DNA from: Dendrobium chrysotoxum
Lineage: Eukaryota; Streptophyta; Magnoliopsida; Asparagales; Orchidaceae
Assembly: GCA_019925795.1 (NCBI GenBank)
Contig: CM034305.1
Location: 65,770,573-65,834,572 of the forward strand
Length of the DNA: 64,000 nucleotides
Reading direction: 5' to 3'
The notes under the pieces are model-generated. The model saw nothing but the letters and a program-made list of their open reading frames with translations, made no database searches and was not told where the DNA came from. This document shows, piece by piece, positions 23,624-35,117 of this stretch (positions within the stretch are counted from its first letter, which is position 1; the number at the start of each line of letters is the position of its first letter). A program made the position numbers and the translations under genes.

Positions 23624-24555
23624 TGATGTAGGCAAAGGGGGGGTCTCCACAACATAAAAAACTCTTCCTTTGGACTGCTGCTGTTTTCGGTTTGGCTTGG
23701 GCTGTTTGGGTTGGAGCTTGCTTAAGTTGACCTACTTGGGGTTGTAGCTCATTATTGTTGGAGGATCATTAATGCATAAAGGTGTGTATTTATTTCCAAA
23801 AGGTTTAGGGGAGTGGAACTTGTGTGTCTCTTCGGTTTCTCCCTTCCCTCTCGGTTTTGGTGCATTTTGCTCTTCCCATGGCTGCTGGTTGGTTTCCCCT
23901 TGTTGCCTCCTCGGGTCCCTCATTTGGCTGGTTTTCCCATGAGTTTTTCCCTGGTTTCTGTGCGACTTTTCGGGTCCTGCTGGCTGCTTAGCTGTGGCTG
24001 CTTGGGGGGAATGTTTTGCTTGTTTCTTGTGATGTTGTCTCTTGGTTTCCTGTACCAAAATGTTGGGGCTGCTGTTGGAGACTTTTGGCATTCCTTTTCC
24101 CCTCTTTTCATTGGTCTATTTGGAGGTACTTTGGCTGTTGGGTTTCCTCTCTCTTGGCTATATATTTGGGGTGTTTTGTAAGGAAAAAGAGTGTGATAAT
24201 GTGATTTTTGGAAATTGTAAACCTGCGGGTTTCTTGGAAAAGCTTGCGAGCTTGTTCCATTCTCCTTCTCCTCTTCTAGGAAAGCTTGCGAGCTTCTCCT
24301 CCTTCTCGGCTTCTAACCCCTTCTTCTCTACGCAAGTGTCCACCCCACCTGTATCCTTCTTCTAAAGTAAATGAAAAGCAATTTTAGGTGTTTTATTTTA
24401 TATAAAAGTTTGTAAGTGTCTTTTTATGTTTTAATATTGTTGTTTTTTATGTTTTTTGTCATTTGTGGTCTCCAAAATGTTGGGGAGACCTAGTGTGGTT
24501 GTATTTACTTTTGTAAGCAAAAATTGAGGCTTTCTCCAAATTTTTGCTTGCATCA
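23624..24555 (+). repeat. Right LTR of the nested element (932 bp)
   Basis: Nearly identical to the left LTR up to about 24339, then different in sequence and shorter. Both LTRs regain similarity only in the last ~30 bp (ctccaaatttttgcttgcatca). The terminal dinucleotide and target duplication are intact. Confidence 0.9.
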
Positions 24556-24560
24556 CGGTG

Positions 24561-25831
24561 AGAACCTGAAGAGTTCGGTCCTTACACTTATGCCCTGGCA
24601 TGTACTTCTCATCACACCGAAAACACAACCCCTTAGCCCTCTTCTCCTGTATCTCCCTTTCAGTCAGCTTCTTAAAATTTCCCCCAAGCCCTCCTCCTCC
24701 AGACTTCTCTCTTGGTACTCCTCGTGAACCTCCCGGTACGGCTCCTTTGGAAGCTAGGAAGGTAGTCGTCATCCTGTAGGATCCCCCAGAACTACTGCCT
24801 TGAGCCCCCCTCTCCAGATGCTTCTGGTCCTCGACTAGCTGTGCCAACTCCATGGCCTCCGCCAGGTCGTGTGGTCTCATCACTCTAACAGCTGCTCCGA
24901 TCTCGGGTTTGAGCCCCTTCATGAAGTTCCCCTCGAGCACGGTCTCAAAAAGGCGATCCAGCCTACTAGCTAGGTACTCAAATCGATCACGGAACTCTGC
25001 CACTGTCCCCTCCTGCGTCAGGGCAAAGAACTGCTCGTAGAAGTCTCCTCCCCTACTGGTTCGGAAACGCTCTAACAGACAGTCCTTGAACTCCCTCCAG
25101 CTTCGAATAGGTCGCCTCATGTCTCGCCACTGGTACCACGCAAGTGCCTTCCCCTCCAAGCACAGTCCTGCCGCTGTCAGTTTCTCCTCCTCCGTCAACC
25201 CGTTGACGGCAAAATATCGCTCCACCTTGTAAATCTAGTCATGGCCATCCTCGCCCTCAAAGATGGGCATCTTCAGTTTCCTCACCTTGGGATCTCCTCC
25301 GTATCCCTGGTATCCTGCATACCCTCCCATTCCTCGAAGAGGAGGTGCTCCCCAAGTGTCCCGATCGTCCCTCCGACGATTATACCCGAACCCTTCCTCG
25401 TATTCCCCTCTTCTCCCTTTAACATCAGCACGCCTGCGGTGATTTTCTTCCCTTCTTCCCACAAAATCAGCACCCCTTTTGTCGTACCCCAGGCTCATCT
25501 CCTCTCTAGAAAGCGGTTCTAGAGGAGGCATGTCGTTCTCCCCCTCAAGGATCTCCACCTCCGGAATTCTCCTCCCCCGAAACGGGTTCAGATTTCCTCC
25601 TATGCCATGGCCGTCAATGGTCCGTCTCACTTCCGATGTTGCCGGATTGGTCTTCATTTCAAGTAGTTTCTTCATCATTTCTTCGATAACAGTGAACTTT
25701 CCTTCCAATCTCTTGTTGTTGGAGGTGATTTGATTTTGAAAATAAAAAAATTTCCCTTCCAAATCTGATTTTAACTGACCAAATTCGCCTTCCAAGACTT
25801 CAACCTTCTTTTCAGCTATTTTTCTTCTCAA
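24561..25831 (-). pseudogene. Ty3/gypsy gag remnant
   Basis: A coiled N-terminal region (frame from 25831) is followed by the capsid-like segment (LAWYQWRDMRRPIRSWREFK, about 25075-25135) and a zinc-knuckle-like CFRCDEKYMPGHKC (about 24595-24635). One in-frame TAG at 25235-25237 (reads as TGG to TAG) interrupts it. The frame then runs into the insertion point of the nested element at 24560. Typical plant Ty3/gypsy gag otherwise. Confidence 0.9.
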
Positions 25832-25911
25832 GAACTCAAGAAAAACTTCTTCCGGATGCCCAAAATCCGCTGAAATTTCAGGATTTCAGCCGCCGATGGT
25901 CCCAAGACGAT

Positions 25912-25923
25912 GCTCTGATACCA
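25912..25923 (-). other. Primer-binding site of the Ty3 element
   Basis: On the - strand it reads TGGTATCAGAGC, the complement of the 3' end of plant initiator tRNA-Met. It lies three bases inside the LTR end at 25927. Confidence 0.9.
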
Positions 25924-25926
25924 ATT

Positions 25927-26484
25927 TGATAGGAAATACTTGAGTTCACAAGTAACCCTAAGGGAATACTTGAGTTTGCAAGCAATCCTAGCCCAAATTG
26001 AAACTCCAACAGCAATGATGTTGCTGTTTGCAGCAGGAAAACAGCCCAAACAGTAGCAAAACAGCGGAAATATGAGAGAGATCTTGTAGGAAATCAAGCA
26101 AAGACTTATATTCCACTAGTGGATGGATAAAAACAGCAAACGATACAAAAATCTTCAATTCGAGAGGAAGATAAACTCTCCAAAACTCTCTAGCAAAGCC
26201 TAAAGCCCAAGCACAAGACAAGATCTCAAAATTCAGCCAATCTCAAGATAAAAACCCTAACTCCCTCCTAAGCTCCTAATTAACATCAAAGGACAATTAC
26301 AAAATACCTAAACAGTCCTTACATTCAAATTTTTTCCCTCCCACAATTGAATTAATCCAAGCATGGACCCCACTAGGCTTCCGCCCCCTCTCCCCCTGTT
26401 TCTCTGTTCCGCCCCCGCCTTGAGTAGAATCGGACCGGTCCAGGTTGGACTGATCCAGCCGGCCCCTCCTGGGCTGGCATAACA
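25927..26484 (-). repeat. 5' LTR of the Ty3 element (558 bp)
   Basis: On the - strand it runs TGTTATGCC ... TTTCCTATCA. It matches the solo LTRs at 31288-31783 and 57760-58237 along its length. The expected target duplication would be tcatc (26485-26489). The same five bases occur at 17469-17473, but there inside an intact-looking host copy. Confidence 0.92.
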
Positions 26485-26884
26485 TCATCATTAGGGGTGA
26501 CTTCAGAAGTCATATTGATAAGATGCATACAATGGAAGAGTTCCCAAAACAAGTTATTGTGAGGGGTGATGTTCCAGGTCAGGGAGGATGTTCCAAGATA
26601 TTTTTTTTTTCAAGGCGCTACTTCATAAAAAAGAGGGAGGTAGAGGGTATAAATTCAGATTAACGAACCATGATCAACTAAAAAATGACCCAACTCAAAT
26701 ATAATTAACTTGAGCCCAACATAAAGCAAACATTACTAAGTTATGTTGATTTTGTATGAACCTGACATAAAATGAACACGATGATATATTTTCGTATACA
26801 ACTCAAAAAAAAAAAAAAAGATTTAACATGTGATTTTCATTAAAAAAAATCAACTAGTTAAGTCATTACTTTCGAGTTTGACTA
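26485..26884. repeat. Right copy of the ~380-bp repeat flanking the Ty3 element
   Basis: Matches 17469-17850 from its first base, which is also the first base outside the LTR. It then continues as a degenerate hAT-like repeat to about 27006 (ending attgacaccacta). Confidence 0.8.
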
Positions 26885-28605
26885 AATCCAAATCAATCTT
26901 TTTTGAGTCCATTACTAACTAAAATCAAACCTGAATCTTATAAGAGCTAACTTGAATCCCAAATTATTATGTCAGGTTTGAGTTGAGTCTAACATTGACA
27001 CCACTAGAGGGATGTTGACCATGGCTAATTAAAAAGTTTGTTGGCAATGGTTGAATTCTAAGTACAAGTCACTGCAAAAGAGAAGGTCGATTATGAAAAA
27101 GGGAAAATGCTCAAAACAACTCATTGAGAGGGAACAACTTCGCGGTAAAGAGTGACGACAAGACGCCATCAAAGGGAGAGTTCCTAGAAGATCAATTGGA
27201 CTGTGCTAGGATGTCAAGAGGTTGACTAGATGGACCTGAGTGGACCAAAGAAAGAAGGTATTGTTGGCTTGCATAGAGAAGAACTTAAGTAACAAAGGAT
27301 ATCCAAAGTGGGTCCATTAGGATGTTGGTAGTCCTAATAAGGGCAAGAATTATCTAAGAAGAGCTTAGGGTTGAGCATTGGGCCTATATTAGCAAATGAG
27401 GACGACAATAGTGTAGATTTTGGGCCAACAATTCTACCATTTTGGTGCTAGAAAAAAGGCTAAAAATATTCTCCTAATTCGTTCGGAGAACTAGGTCCAT
27501 CAACTAAGCTAAGATGATGGAGACGTCCTCTAAAAGCAATAAGATCCTAGCTAGGGCTATCCTATAGCTAGGGTGACTAGGCTGAGACTAGAGCTCCATG
27601 ACTTAAGATCTCAAAGGATCAAAAGAGAGGTCAACACTGGAAAAAAAATCCTAAAAGGTTTGTTTTCTAAAAAAGATGAGAATGTTCCCACCATTTTGTA
27701 TAACAGTATAAGTATATTCTCATTTTCACTTTTCAATGAGTAATTCGTAGGAAATATCTCACAAAAGAATAATTTTTTGTGGATGTTGCAATATCTCCAA
27801 AATGTTCAAAACTTTTCTAACGATTTGCACAACAATGAATGAATGCCAATAGATTGTAAAGCACTAATTCGTAGCTTATGGAGAGTTAAACTCAGAGGCA
27901 AGTGGAAGGGCCATTGAATATGATACAGCAAAGGAGATCTATCAAACTGCCCCAGGTTTCATGCATTCGAATCAATTGTAATGCATCAAATCGTGTGCCG
28001 AGGTTTTTGTGTCGTGAGCTTATTCATAACTAAATTTGCTTTTCTTAGTAAATCTGAACAAGGATTCAATTCCTTAATTCGCTTTGAAATGCATGCTTTC
28101 TATCAGAATTTCTACTTCATCAAATAAGGAGTTCCTCAATCCCAACACAACCCAAAATACCCAACGATAACAACTCTTAGACTTCACACTACTAGAGATC
28201 AGACAAACTCCACCCACCCAATGGCCATTTATAGCACCAAAGATATATTAAATTGCTTTTTTTCTCTCTATGCATTAAAAAATAGAAAAGCTACAGCACC
28301 CGTAGCTGGATGAGGCATGAATGCATGATGACAAGAAGTGAGGAGAACGAGAGGTTTCATGTGAGGCTGCGGTAGGTTTAGTGGGACCCACCATGCTCCT
28401 CTTCCATCCTACCCGCATTCCTCCCCCTTTTCTCCTCAAAAAGAGGAGAGATCCACTCAGTCCACAAACCAATATCCAGGAAAAAAAAAGTGAAAAGTAG
28501 CACCAGCACAACAGTGAAATCATTTACCAATAGAAAAGCCTGGAAAAACACACAATTTTTAAAGCCATTTACGTACCAGATCGGACCCCATCCGTCATCA
28601 CAGTA
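26885..28605. other. Spacer upstream of the BLT-like gene
   Basis: No gene or clear element. The last ~300 bp precede the BLT-like start codon and must hold its promoter. No convincing TATA box at a usual distance was found. Confidence 0.45.
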
Positions 28606-29292
28606 ATGGCCGCCGATGCCTCCCTTCCATGGAAACTTTATCACAACCCCCACTTCCTCTCGGATTCCCTTCATGATTCCCCCCATCTCCTCCTCGCCTA
28701 CGAAACCCCCACTTCCCCACTCCACCCCAATCCCCTCTCCACCGTCATGGACGACCTCGCTCTCGCCCTCGCAGAAATAAGCGAGCTCCGCGCCGAGCTC
28801 GACCTCGAGCGCCGCATGCGCCGCGCCGCCGAATCCCTCGCCAAATCCGTCGCACGCGAGCTCGCCGATGAACGTCGCGCGCGTGCTGATGCCGAGGCCG
28901 AGATGGCGCGGTGCCGTGAGGCCGCAGACCGCGCCGTCAGGGAGGCGGACGAAGATCGCCGGATGCTGAAGCTCGCCGAGGCGTGGAGGGAGGAGCGCGT
29001 GAAGATGAAGCTCGCCCACGCCGCTATCATTCTCGAGGAGAGGATACAAGAGGTTGCCAGTAATGTAATGCAAAAGACCAGTGCGGTTGATTGCGTCGCC
29101 GCTTCCGCCCGGAATGGCCGAGAAAGACAGAGAAGAGAGATCGAGAATCCGCACATCAGTAGAGGAATAAATGGGTTCGTTGAGTTTTCGAGGGCTTTCA
29201 GGGTTCGGTCGCCGGGATTGGGGAGGGAAAGGGAGCGGGGCGGTGGAGATTTGGAGTGCGAGAGAGCTCATCTTAGGGTTTTGATGAAATAA
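28606..29292 (+). CDS. BLT: BRANCHLESS TRICHOME-like coiled-coil protein
   Basis: Single exon, 228 codons. N-terminal WKLYHNPHF (9-17) and the C-terminal block ENPHISRGINGFVEFSRAF (180-198) with DLECERAHLRVL (215-226) are signatures of the plant BLT family. Between them an Arg/Glu/Ala-rich stretch (about 55-150) with repeated 'AELxxERRMRRAAE' patterns predicts a long coiled coil. In Arabidopsis BLT acts with STICHEL and microtubules in trichome branching. For this paralogue a similar cytoskeletal role is only inferred. The first half is very GC-rich compared with its surroundings. M48 could be an alternative start, but it would lose the conserved N-terminal motif. The gene is convergent with SRD2. 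A 297-codon frame on the opposite strand is its antisense shadow. Confidence 0.85.
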   Translation: MAADASLPWKLYHNPHFLSDSLHDSPHLLLAYETPTSPLHPNPLSTVMDDLALALAEISELRAELDLERRMRRAAESLAKSVARELADERRARADAEAEMARCREAADRAVREADEDRRMLKLAEAWREERVKMKLAHAAIILEERIQEVASNVMQKTSAVDCVAASARNGRERQRREIENPHISRGINGFVEFSRAFRVRSPGLGRERERGGGDLECERAHLRVLMK

Positions 29293-29872
29293 CTTGGTGA
29301 TTTTCTAGTTAGTTCTATCAATTTTGGCAATCAAAATTATTCTTAGCTAGCGGAAGCTTTGAAATTGAATGCAGGTTGTAATTGTCTAAGCACAGCTCTG
29401 AGAATCGTCGCTGCTGTAAAATGCTAATTTTGTTGTTCATACAGGAAAGTATTTTAAAAAGCATAATCTGCTGCAGTAAATTTCATCATTAATGTGCTCT
29501 ATGTTAACTAACTACAAGCATTCAAATGCATTTTTGAATAATTTCTTCATAATTTTATTTAAGATATCATTATCATATTTGTATTTGATTATAAATTTTT
29601 ATCATTTTATTAAAACTTTAATGATAGGATTCTTCAATACTAAGATCTGCTCGACTATTGTAATTGTAAGAAAAGATAATCTAAAACTTCTTTTGAAAAG
29701 AAAAAACATTAAACATCACAATAATTTTAATAATTTGGACTATCATAACAGCTTCAGAGATAATTTTTCAGATAATTGCAGCAACTGCAACAATCTTTAA
29801 ATTAATAAATAAATTTAATGGCGATAGAAGCTGCTACTTAATATCTTTAATTCATGAAATAAATGGGTAGAT
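29293..29872. other. 3' flank of the BLT-like gene, no further gene
   Basis: AT-rich. It should hold the 3' UTR of the BLT-like gene. The open frame at about 29492-29800 is low-complexity Asn/Lys/Ile-rich and not convincing. Confidence 0.5.
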
Positions 29873-29875
29873 TTA

Positions 29876-30156
29876 GGCTTCATTTGGAACAACTTTTTTA
29901 ATATTTTTTAAAGCAATTTTTTAATACAAAAAACTTAATTTTTGTATTAAAAATTTATTTTAAGCGGCAGTAAGAAAGTTGTCCCAAACAAGAGAAATTA
30001 TTACCTGCGGTCACCGGACACCATCCGGAGGCGAATCAACAGGCATCACATCACCATTTTGCTGTATACCGTAGTGTACCGGATGATATGGCGTATCCTG
30101 ATTCACCTTTGGACGATCCAGTGACCGCACATAATAGTTTCTCCCCAAACAAATCC
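29876..30156. mobile_element. Tourist-like MITE with a second MITE inserted
   Basis: Ends GGCTTCATTTGGAAC and ccaaacaaatcc, flanked by TTA (29873-29875 and 30157-30159). The copy is interrupted near its right end by the unit at 29992-30143. Confidence 0.75.
29992..30143. mobile_element. MULE-like MITE nested in the Tourist MITE
   Basis: 152 bp with ~45-bp imperfect inverted ends (GAGAAATTATTACCTGCGGT and GAGAAACTATTATGTGCGGT read inward). The exact 9-bp duplication cccaaacaa lies at 29983-29991 and 30144-30152. The target is the right terminal repeat of the Tourist MITE. Confidence 0.85.
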
Positions 30157-30308
30157 TTAATAAAAACAAACAAATTGTATGAATCAAGATGTTGGAACAA
30201 AACCAGCTCTTATAATACTTCAGAAAAGAACTGCACAAACAATAAGATTCATAATTACACAATTGCAGAACATGTGAAGTAACTTAAATCTACAAAAGGA
30301 GCATTTAT

Positions 30309-30590
30309 TCATTCATGGAAGTAGTCATACACAGTATGCGGATACAATAAAGTGTTATCTTCCTTATAATGCAGAAGAAAATAACATTTGATGCAGAAAT
30401 AACAAGGATCTTCTGGGGCCCACTTATCATCAACGGTCATTTTTGTTGCAAGGTAGATCTGACAAACAGAGCATTTCCTTTGACGGGGTTTGATTTGGAA
30501 AGTGAGGAGAGGATAATCTTCCTTGTTGTGTGAATCATCTGGATGGATCAGTCTCATGTCTCTAAACACTATGATGTGTTTGCAATTTCC
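30309..30590 (-). CDS. SRD2: SRD2 last exon
   Basis: 93 codons plus TGA. Starts [19 protein letters not shown] after ...acactacag. Contains [20 protein letters not shown] and CYFCIKC, and ends VYDYFHE, the usual plant SNAPC3 C-terminus. Phase 0. Confidence 0.95.
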   Translation of the reverse strand, partial: GNCKHIIVFRDMRLIHPDDSHNKEDYPLLTFQIKPRQRKCSVCQIYLATKMTVDDKWAPEDPCYFCIKCYFLLHYKEDNTLLYPHTVYDYFHE

Positions 30591-33500
30591 CTGTAGTGTT
30601 TCAATAGTAAAATTAATCATCTGAATAATGACATAACAACTCTGTTACTGCCTTTAAAAAAGATTATAATCATTATTAAATAGGTAAATATTCATGATTA
30701 AAACTTACTATCAATCTACTGTGATATCAAATAGGATGCAAAAATTCTTCACTATCTTTTCTAACTTTATCACACATTATCATTTCTGGCACATTCAGCT
30801 AGACTGTAAGTAAAGCTGCGCACCATTCAAGTCCATCTAGTATTATAAAATCCATAATTGTAAGTAAACCTGCGCACCTAGGAGGACCAAGCTAACATCT
30901 AAGGAGTTTTCACATTCTCGATTTTTTGAGACCCAAAGCATTTTTGTACTCTTAGATTTCAAAGTATGAATAATAAGGTGGTGTCAAAAATGTTAATCAT
31001 TTGCGAAAAGCTCGTGTTCAACAATGTAAAAGATCTATTTTGTAGGTAGCATCTCCAACAATGGTAGTAAAAGATGTTCAAGGACAACGAAATTGAAGAC
31101 AACTAATAATCGATAAAGAACATCAAAATCCAAGTGATAATACACAACAAACGTAAAAAATCCTCAACTTGCAACATCCTCAAATACCTTCTATCATAAC
31201 CATAAGAGGTGTTCCCTATAAAAACAAATCTTTTACATTGTACCGACAATTTCTCCAGTTACCAACATAGGCAAACCATAATGATTCTGATAGGAAATAC
31301 TTGAGTTCGCAAGTAATCCTATCGAATTTACTTGAGTTCGCAAGCAAACCTAATCAATAATCAGTAAAAACAACGGGAAAACACAAGAAATCTAAGCAAA
31401 TCAACTAGGAACGATAGATTGCGGTCTTAGAAATAAAGCAAAGCAAGATACAAGAGATCCTCAATTCGAGAGGAGGATCGTCTCTCCCAAATCTCTAGAC
31501 AAGATTGCCTAGAGCCCAAGCCTCCAAGAAACCCTAATTCCAATCAATCAAAACATAATCCCCCCTAATCCTCTCATGCACTTTAATACAAAAGCTTTCC
31601 TAATCTATTTTCCCTCCCAAAACCCTAGCCGCCCCCTCTTCTTGAATTTGAAATCATTTGGATGGGTGGGACCCACCCATTGGGCGGACACAAGGAGAGG
31701 AGGCGGGTGGATTCCGCCTCCTGTACGTGAGCTGAATCGGCCCCTTGGCCGGCTGGGCCGGTTCAGCCTGAACCGCCGTAACAGATTCTCGACTTAAATT
31801 AGCGGAACAATTTAAACTAGACTAGGTCTCATGGCTTTTCCTCTTCTCCTGTTTCCACATTAAAAAGTATATCATGCATTGCTTTTGACTCTTATGTTTA
31901 TGTATGAGATACTTGTTTAATATTAAGATAATAAACCTCTTTGTATTGTCCTGCAAATTCAAACACACAATATATTGGCGCAATCTAAAGTAAATCATCC
32001 CATTGTTATCGATAAGCTATACGAGCATTGCTCTCAACGAAGAACAAATGAAAAACCCGAAAGAATGGGATATGGCTCTAATTCCCACCAATCAAGGAAC
32101 CTCTTCTTGAACCAAGGTCAAGCTTTAGCTCTTCCCCTCTTGACAAGAGGAATCCCAACATGAAGAATCTTGTTGGCAAAGGTGTTGCCCATAATTGAAA
32201 GACCACATCGAGTGTATGGAGGAATCCAACGGTTGAGATCCTTCATCTTTGTGTAAATCCAATCAACGGAGGTCATCACACCAAAATCTCCCTACATAAT
32301 GACTCCCACCTTGTGTTTGCAAGAGGTTTTGTTGTTTTAAGGCAAGTGAACGTGTTCGTTCGCATGTTGATATAGGCTATCAGGTGAACAACATTCACCA
32401 CTAATTTCTTCATACATATTGGTCAGCAGGTTGCTACATTCATCATTAATTCTCCCTACGCACACTGATTGCCAAGTTGCTACATCTACCTGCATATTGG
32501 CTTTGTGTTCGTAGGAGACTATTACATGCATCTGCAAGCCAACTAGCATCGATTGGAGGGATGCGTTAGCATTCATTGCACATTAATGTGAGTTGTTGGG
32601 TGGGTTGCATTCATCACCGATTTCTCCACACACATTGATCGGTAAGTTGCTACATTCCCTTGTACATCCTTCATTGTTCATGAGAAATGCCTACATATAT
32701 TTGCAAGCTAGCCGACGTCGATCGTAGAGAACATCACATTTGCAAGTTCGTTGCTTGTGCTATTCTTTTAGTGAGTCAGTGCATTCATCAGGAGTTCTCT
32801 ATTGAGTTGTCATATTCGTTAACAACTCCCTTTGTTGATGCTTCCAAACTTCTTTGCATAGACTTACAGGCTAACTATTATGGACATCACAAGTTTCGCA
32901 TTGTTCATGTGTGTTATGACATCCACTTATATGTTTCATATTATTGCTTGGAATTTCATTCACCACAAGTCCTTTATTTTCTCATTGACGCTTGTTTGAA
33001 ATTTGGATAACCATGATTATTAATTAGCATTTGTGTCTTAATATGATGGTGCATTTTGAAATTTAAAGTTCGGTTCCATGTAGTTTTGTTCAGTTCAAGT
33101 CCCCTACATTTTGTTCAAAACAAGTTCCCTTCCTTTTTTTTCCCCTCTAGTTATTGTTCAAAACAAGTTCCCTATTGTTAACTTAGGTTCAAATCAGGTC
33201 CTCTGTTGTTTAGTTTAAGTTCAGGTCCCATGTCACTGGAAAATTCGGCAGCCACCCGACGTCTCCCCCATTTAGGAAAAAATCTGGGAGTCTTAGCCCA
33301 CCCAACACGTCAAAGAAAGCCTTGCGTGATCGGTGCTTGAAGACACCGCGACTGTAGTCTTCGGTCCCACTACGCCAGAGAAAAGCGTGCATGGGTTTTC
33401 AGGGGTACCTATTTGAAAATGCAATTTTTCCCGCCACGCTAAGAAAAGCGTGCACAAGGCTCACCCGCTTCGCCACAAGCACCGCACCGGGTTTCCTCCC

Positions 33501-35080
33501 ACCAAGCTAGAAAAAAGTGTGCATGGGAAGACCCCTAGCTCTACTAACGCTGAAAGCGGGCTTTTGAAGGACTTTGAGTTTAGAAATCATTTATACCTTT
33601 GCGTAAGAGTCGACGGCGGCAATGTCGACAGTGTCGAGGGTAACGACGGCGACGAAAACAAGTTTTTTTCTCTTTTTTTCTTTTCCCGTTCCACTTTTTT
33701 CTTCTTTTTTCAATATTATTTTGAAGACTAAAAAGATGACAGATGAGTGGATAATGAGTGTTGATTCCTTTTTTTAAGAATAAAGGTGATGCACAAAATT
33801 ATGTGAATTATAGAGGAATTAAGTTAATGTGTCATACTTTAAAACTACAGGAGAGAGTTATGGAGCATAGGTTGCAGCATGATACTAATGTTTCTCAAAA
33901 TCAACTTGGATTCATGCTATGTAGGTCTACTATGGAAGCTATACATTTATTGAGAGGTTTGATGGAGAAGTATAGAGAGAATAAGAAGGATCTACATATG
34001 ATTTTTATTGATTTAGAGAAAGCATATGATAAAGTTCCAAGAGAAGTGCTATGGAGAGTTCTACATAAGAAAAGGGTTAACAATGTTTATATTCAAGTCA
34101 TTAAGGATATGTATGCAGGAGCTATTGTGTTCAAACACAAGGTGGTTTAACCAAGTATTTTCCTATTTCAGTTGGATTACATCAAGGATTAGCCTTAAGC
34201 CCATATCTTTTTGCTTTGGTCATGGATGTTCTCACTAGACATTTGCAAGAGGTTGTACCCTGGTGTATGCTTTATACTGATGATATTCTTCTTGTTGATA
34301 AGACTAGAGAGGGAGCTGAAGGTAAACTTGAATTATGGAGGTCAACTTTAGAGTTTAAAGGCATTCGTTTGAGTAGATCTAAAACTAAATATAAGGAGTG
34401 TAATTTTAGTAATAAAAGATATAATGGGGGGATTGTGACTTTAGGCGATCAAGTCATTAATAAGAGCAGACGTTTTAGATATCTTGGGTTTATTGTTCAG
34501 AGTGATGGTGAAATAGATGGGGATATTATTAGTAGAATTCAAGTTGGATGGTTGAAGTGGAGGACTGCATCGGGCTTGTTATTTGATAGAAAAGTCCCTC
34601 TCAAACTTAAGAGAAAATTTTATAAGATGATAATGAGATCTGCAATACTTTATGGTGCAGAATGTTCGCCATTAAAAGACAAGCATAATATTAAGTTAAG
34701 TGTTCTAGAGATGAGGATGCTCTGGAGGATGAGTGCTTTATGCTTAAAGACAGAATACAAAAGGAGCATATATGTGAAAAGGTTTGAGTAGCTCCAGTGG
34801 AAGATAAGATTAGAGAGAGTCGCCTTAGATGGTTTGGTCACATAAAATGGCGGCCTTCTGTTGACCCGGTTAGGAAAGTAGATGTGTTAGATTTGACTTA
34901 TGTTAAGAAAGGTAGAGGAAGACCTAAAAAGACTTGGTTAGAAAATATTAGAAATGACCTTTCTTTATTAGATTTAGATGAGAATTTGACCCTTAACAGA
35001 ACACCATGGAGAAAAAGGATTCATGTAGCTGACCCCACATTTTAGTGGGATAAAGGCTTGTTATTGTTGCTTTTTTATGT

Positions 35081-35117
<37 letters not shown>

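Larger units (their letters stand above)
22199..24555 (+). mobile_element. Non-autonomous LTR retrotransposon nested in the Ty3 element
   Basis: Two LTRs (22199-23202 and 23624-24555) start TGATG and end GCATCA. The exact 5-bp target duplication is cggtg (22194-22198 and 24556-24560). A primer-binding site for initiator tRNA-Met (tggtatcagagc, 23206-23217) follows the left LTR, and a purine tract (aagtaggggag, 23611-23621) precedes the right one. The internal region is only 421 bp and has no gag or pol. It must have moved with enzymes from another element. It carries one open frame (23242-23616). A solo LTR of a related family member lies at 52429. Confidence 0.95.
18994..26484 (-). mobile_element. 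Decayed Ty3/gypsy retrotransposon, 3'-truncated, interrupted by a nested element
   Basis: On the - strand the order is LTR (25927-26484), primer-binding site, gag, protease, reverse transcriptase, RNase H and integrase. This is the Ty3/gypsy order. The coding region is split at 22199-24555 by a younger LTR element. The 3' end of pol, any chromodomain, the polypurine tract and the second LTR are missing, replaced at 18993 by another repeat. Coding capacity is destroyed by five premature stops and at least one frameshift. Two solo LTRs of the same family lie at 31288 and 57760. Confidence 0.93.

Noticed and set aside
22309..24091. Two identical 119-codon frames on the - strand (22309-22668, 23732-24091) and overlapping + strand frames
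   Set aside because: They lie inside the two LTRs of the nested element and are duplicated because the LTRs are. No coding signature.
28378..29271. 297-codon open frame on the - strand
   Set aside because: It is antisense to the BLT-like gene. Its openness follows from the GC-rich, Arg/Glu-biased codons of the + strand, and it has no family features.
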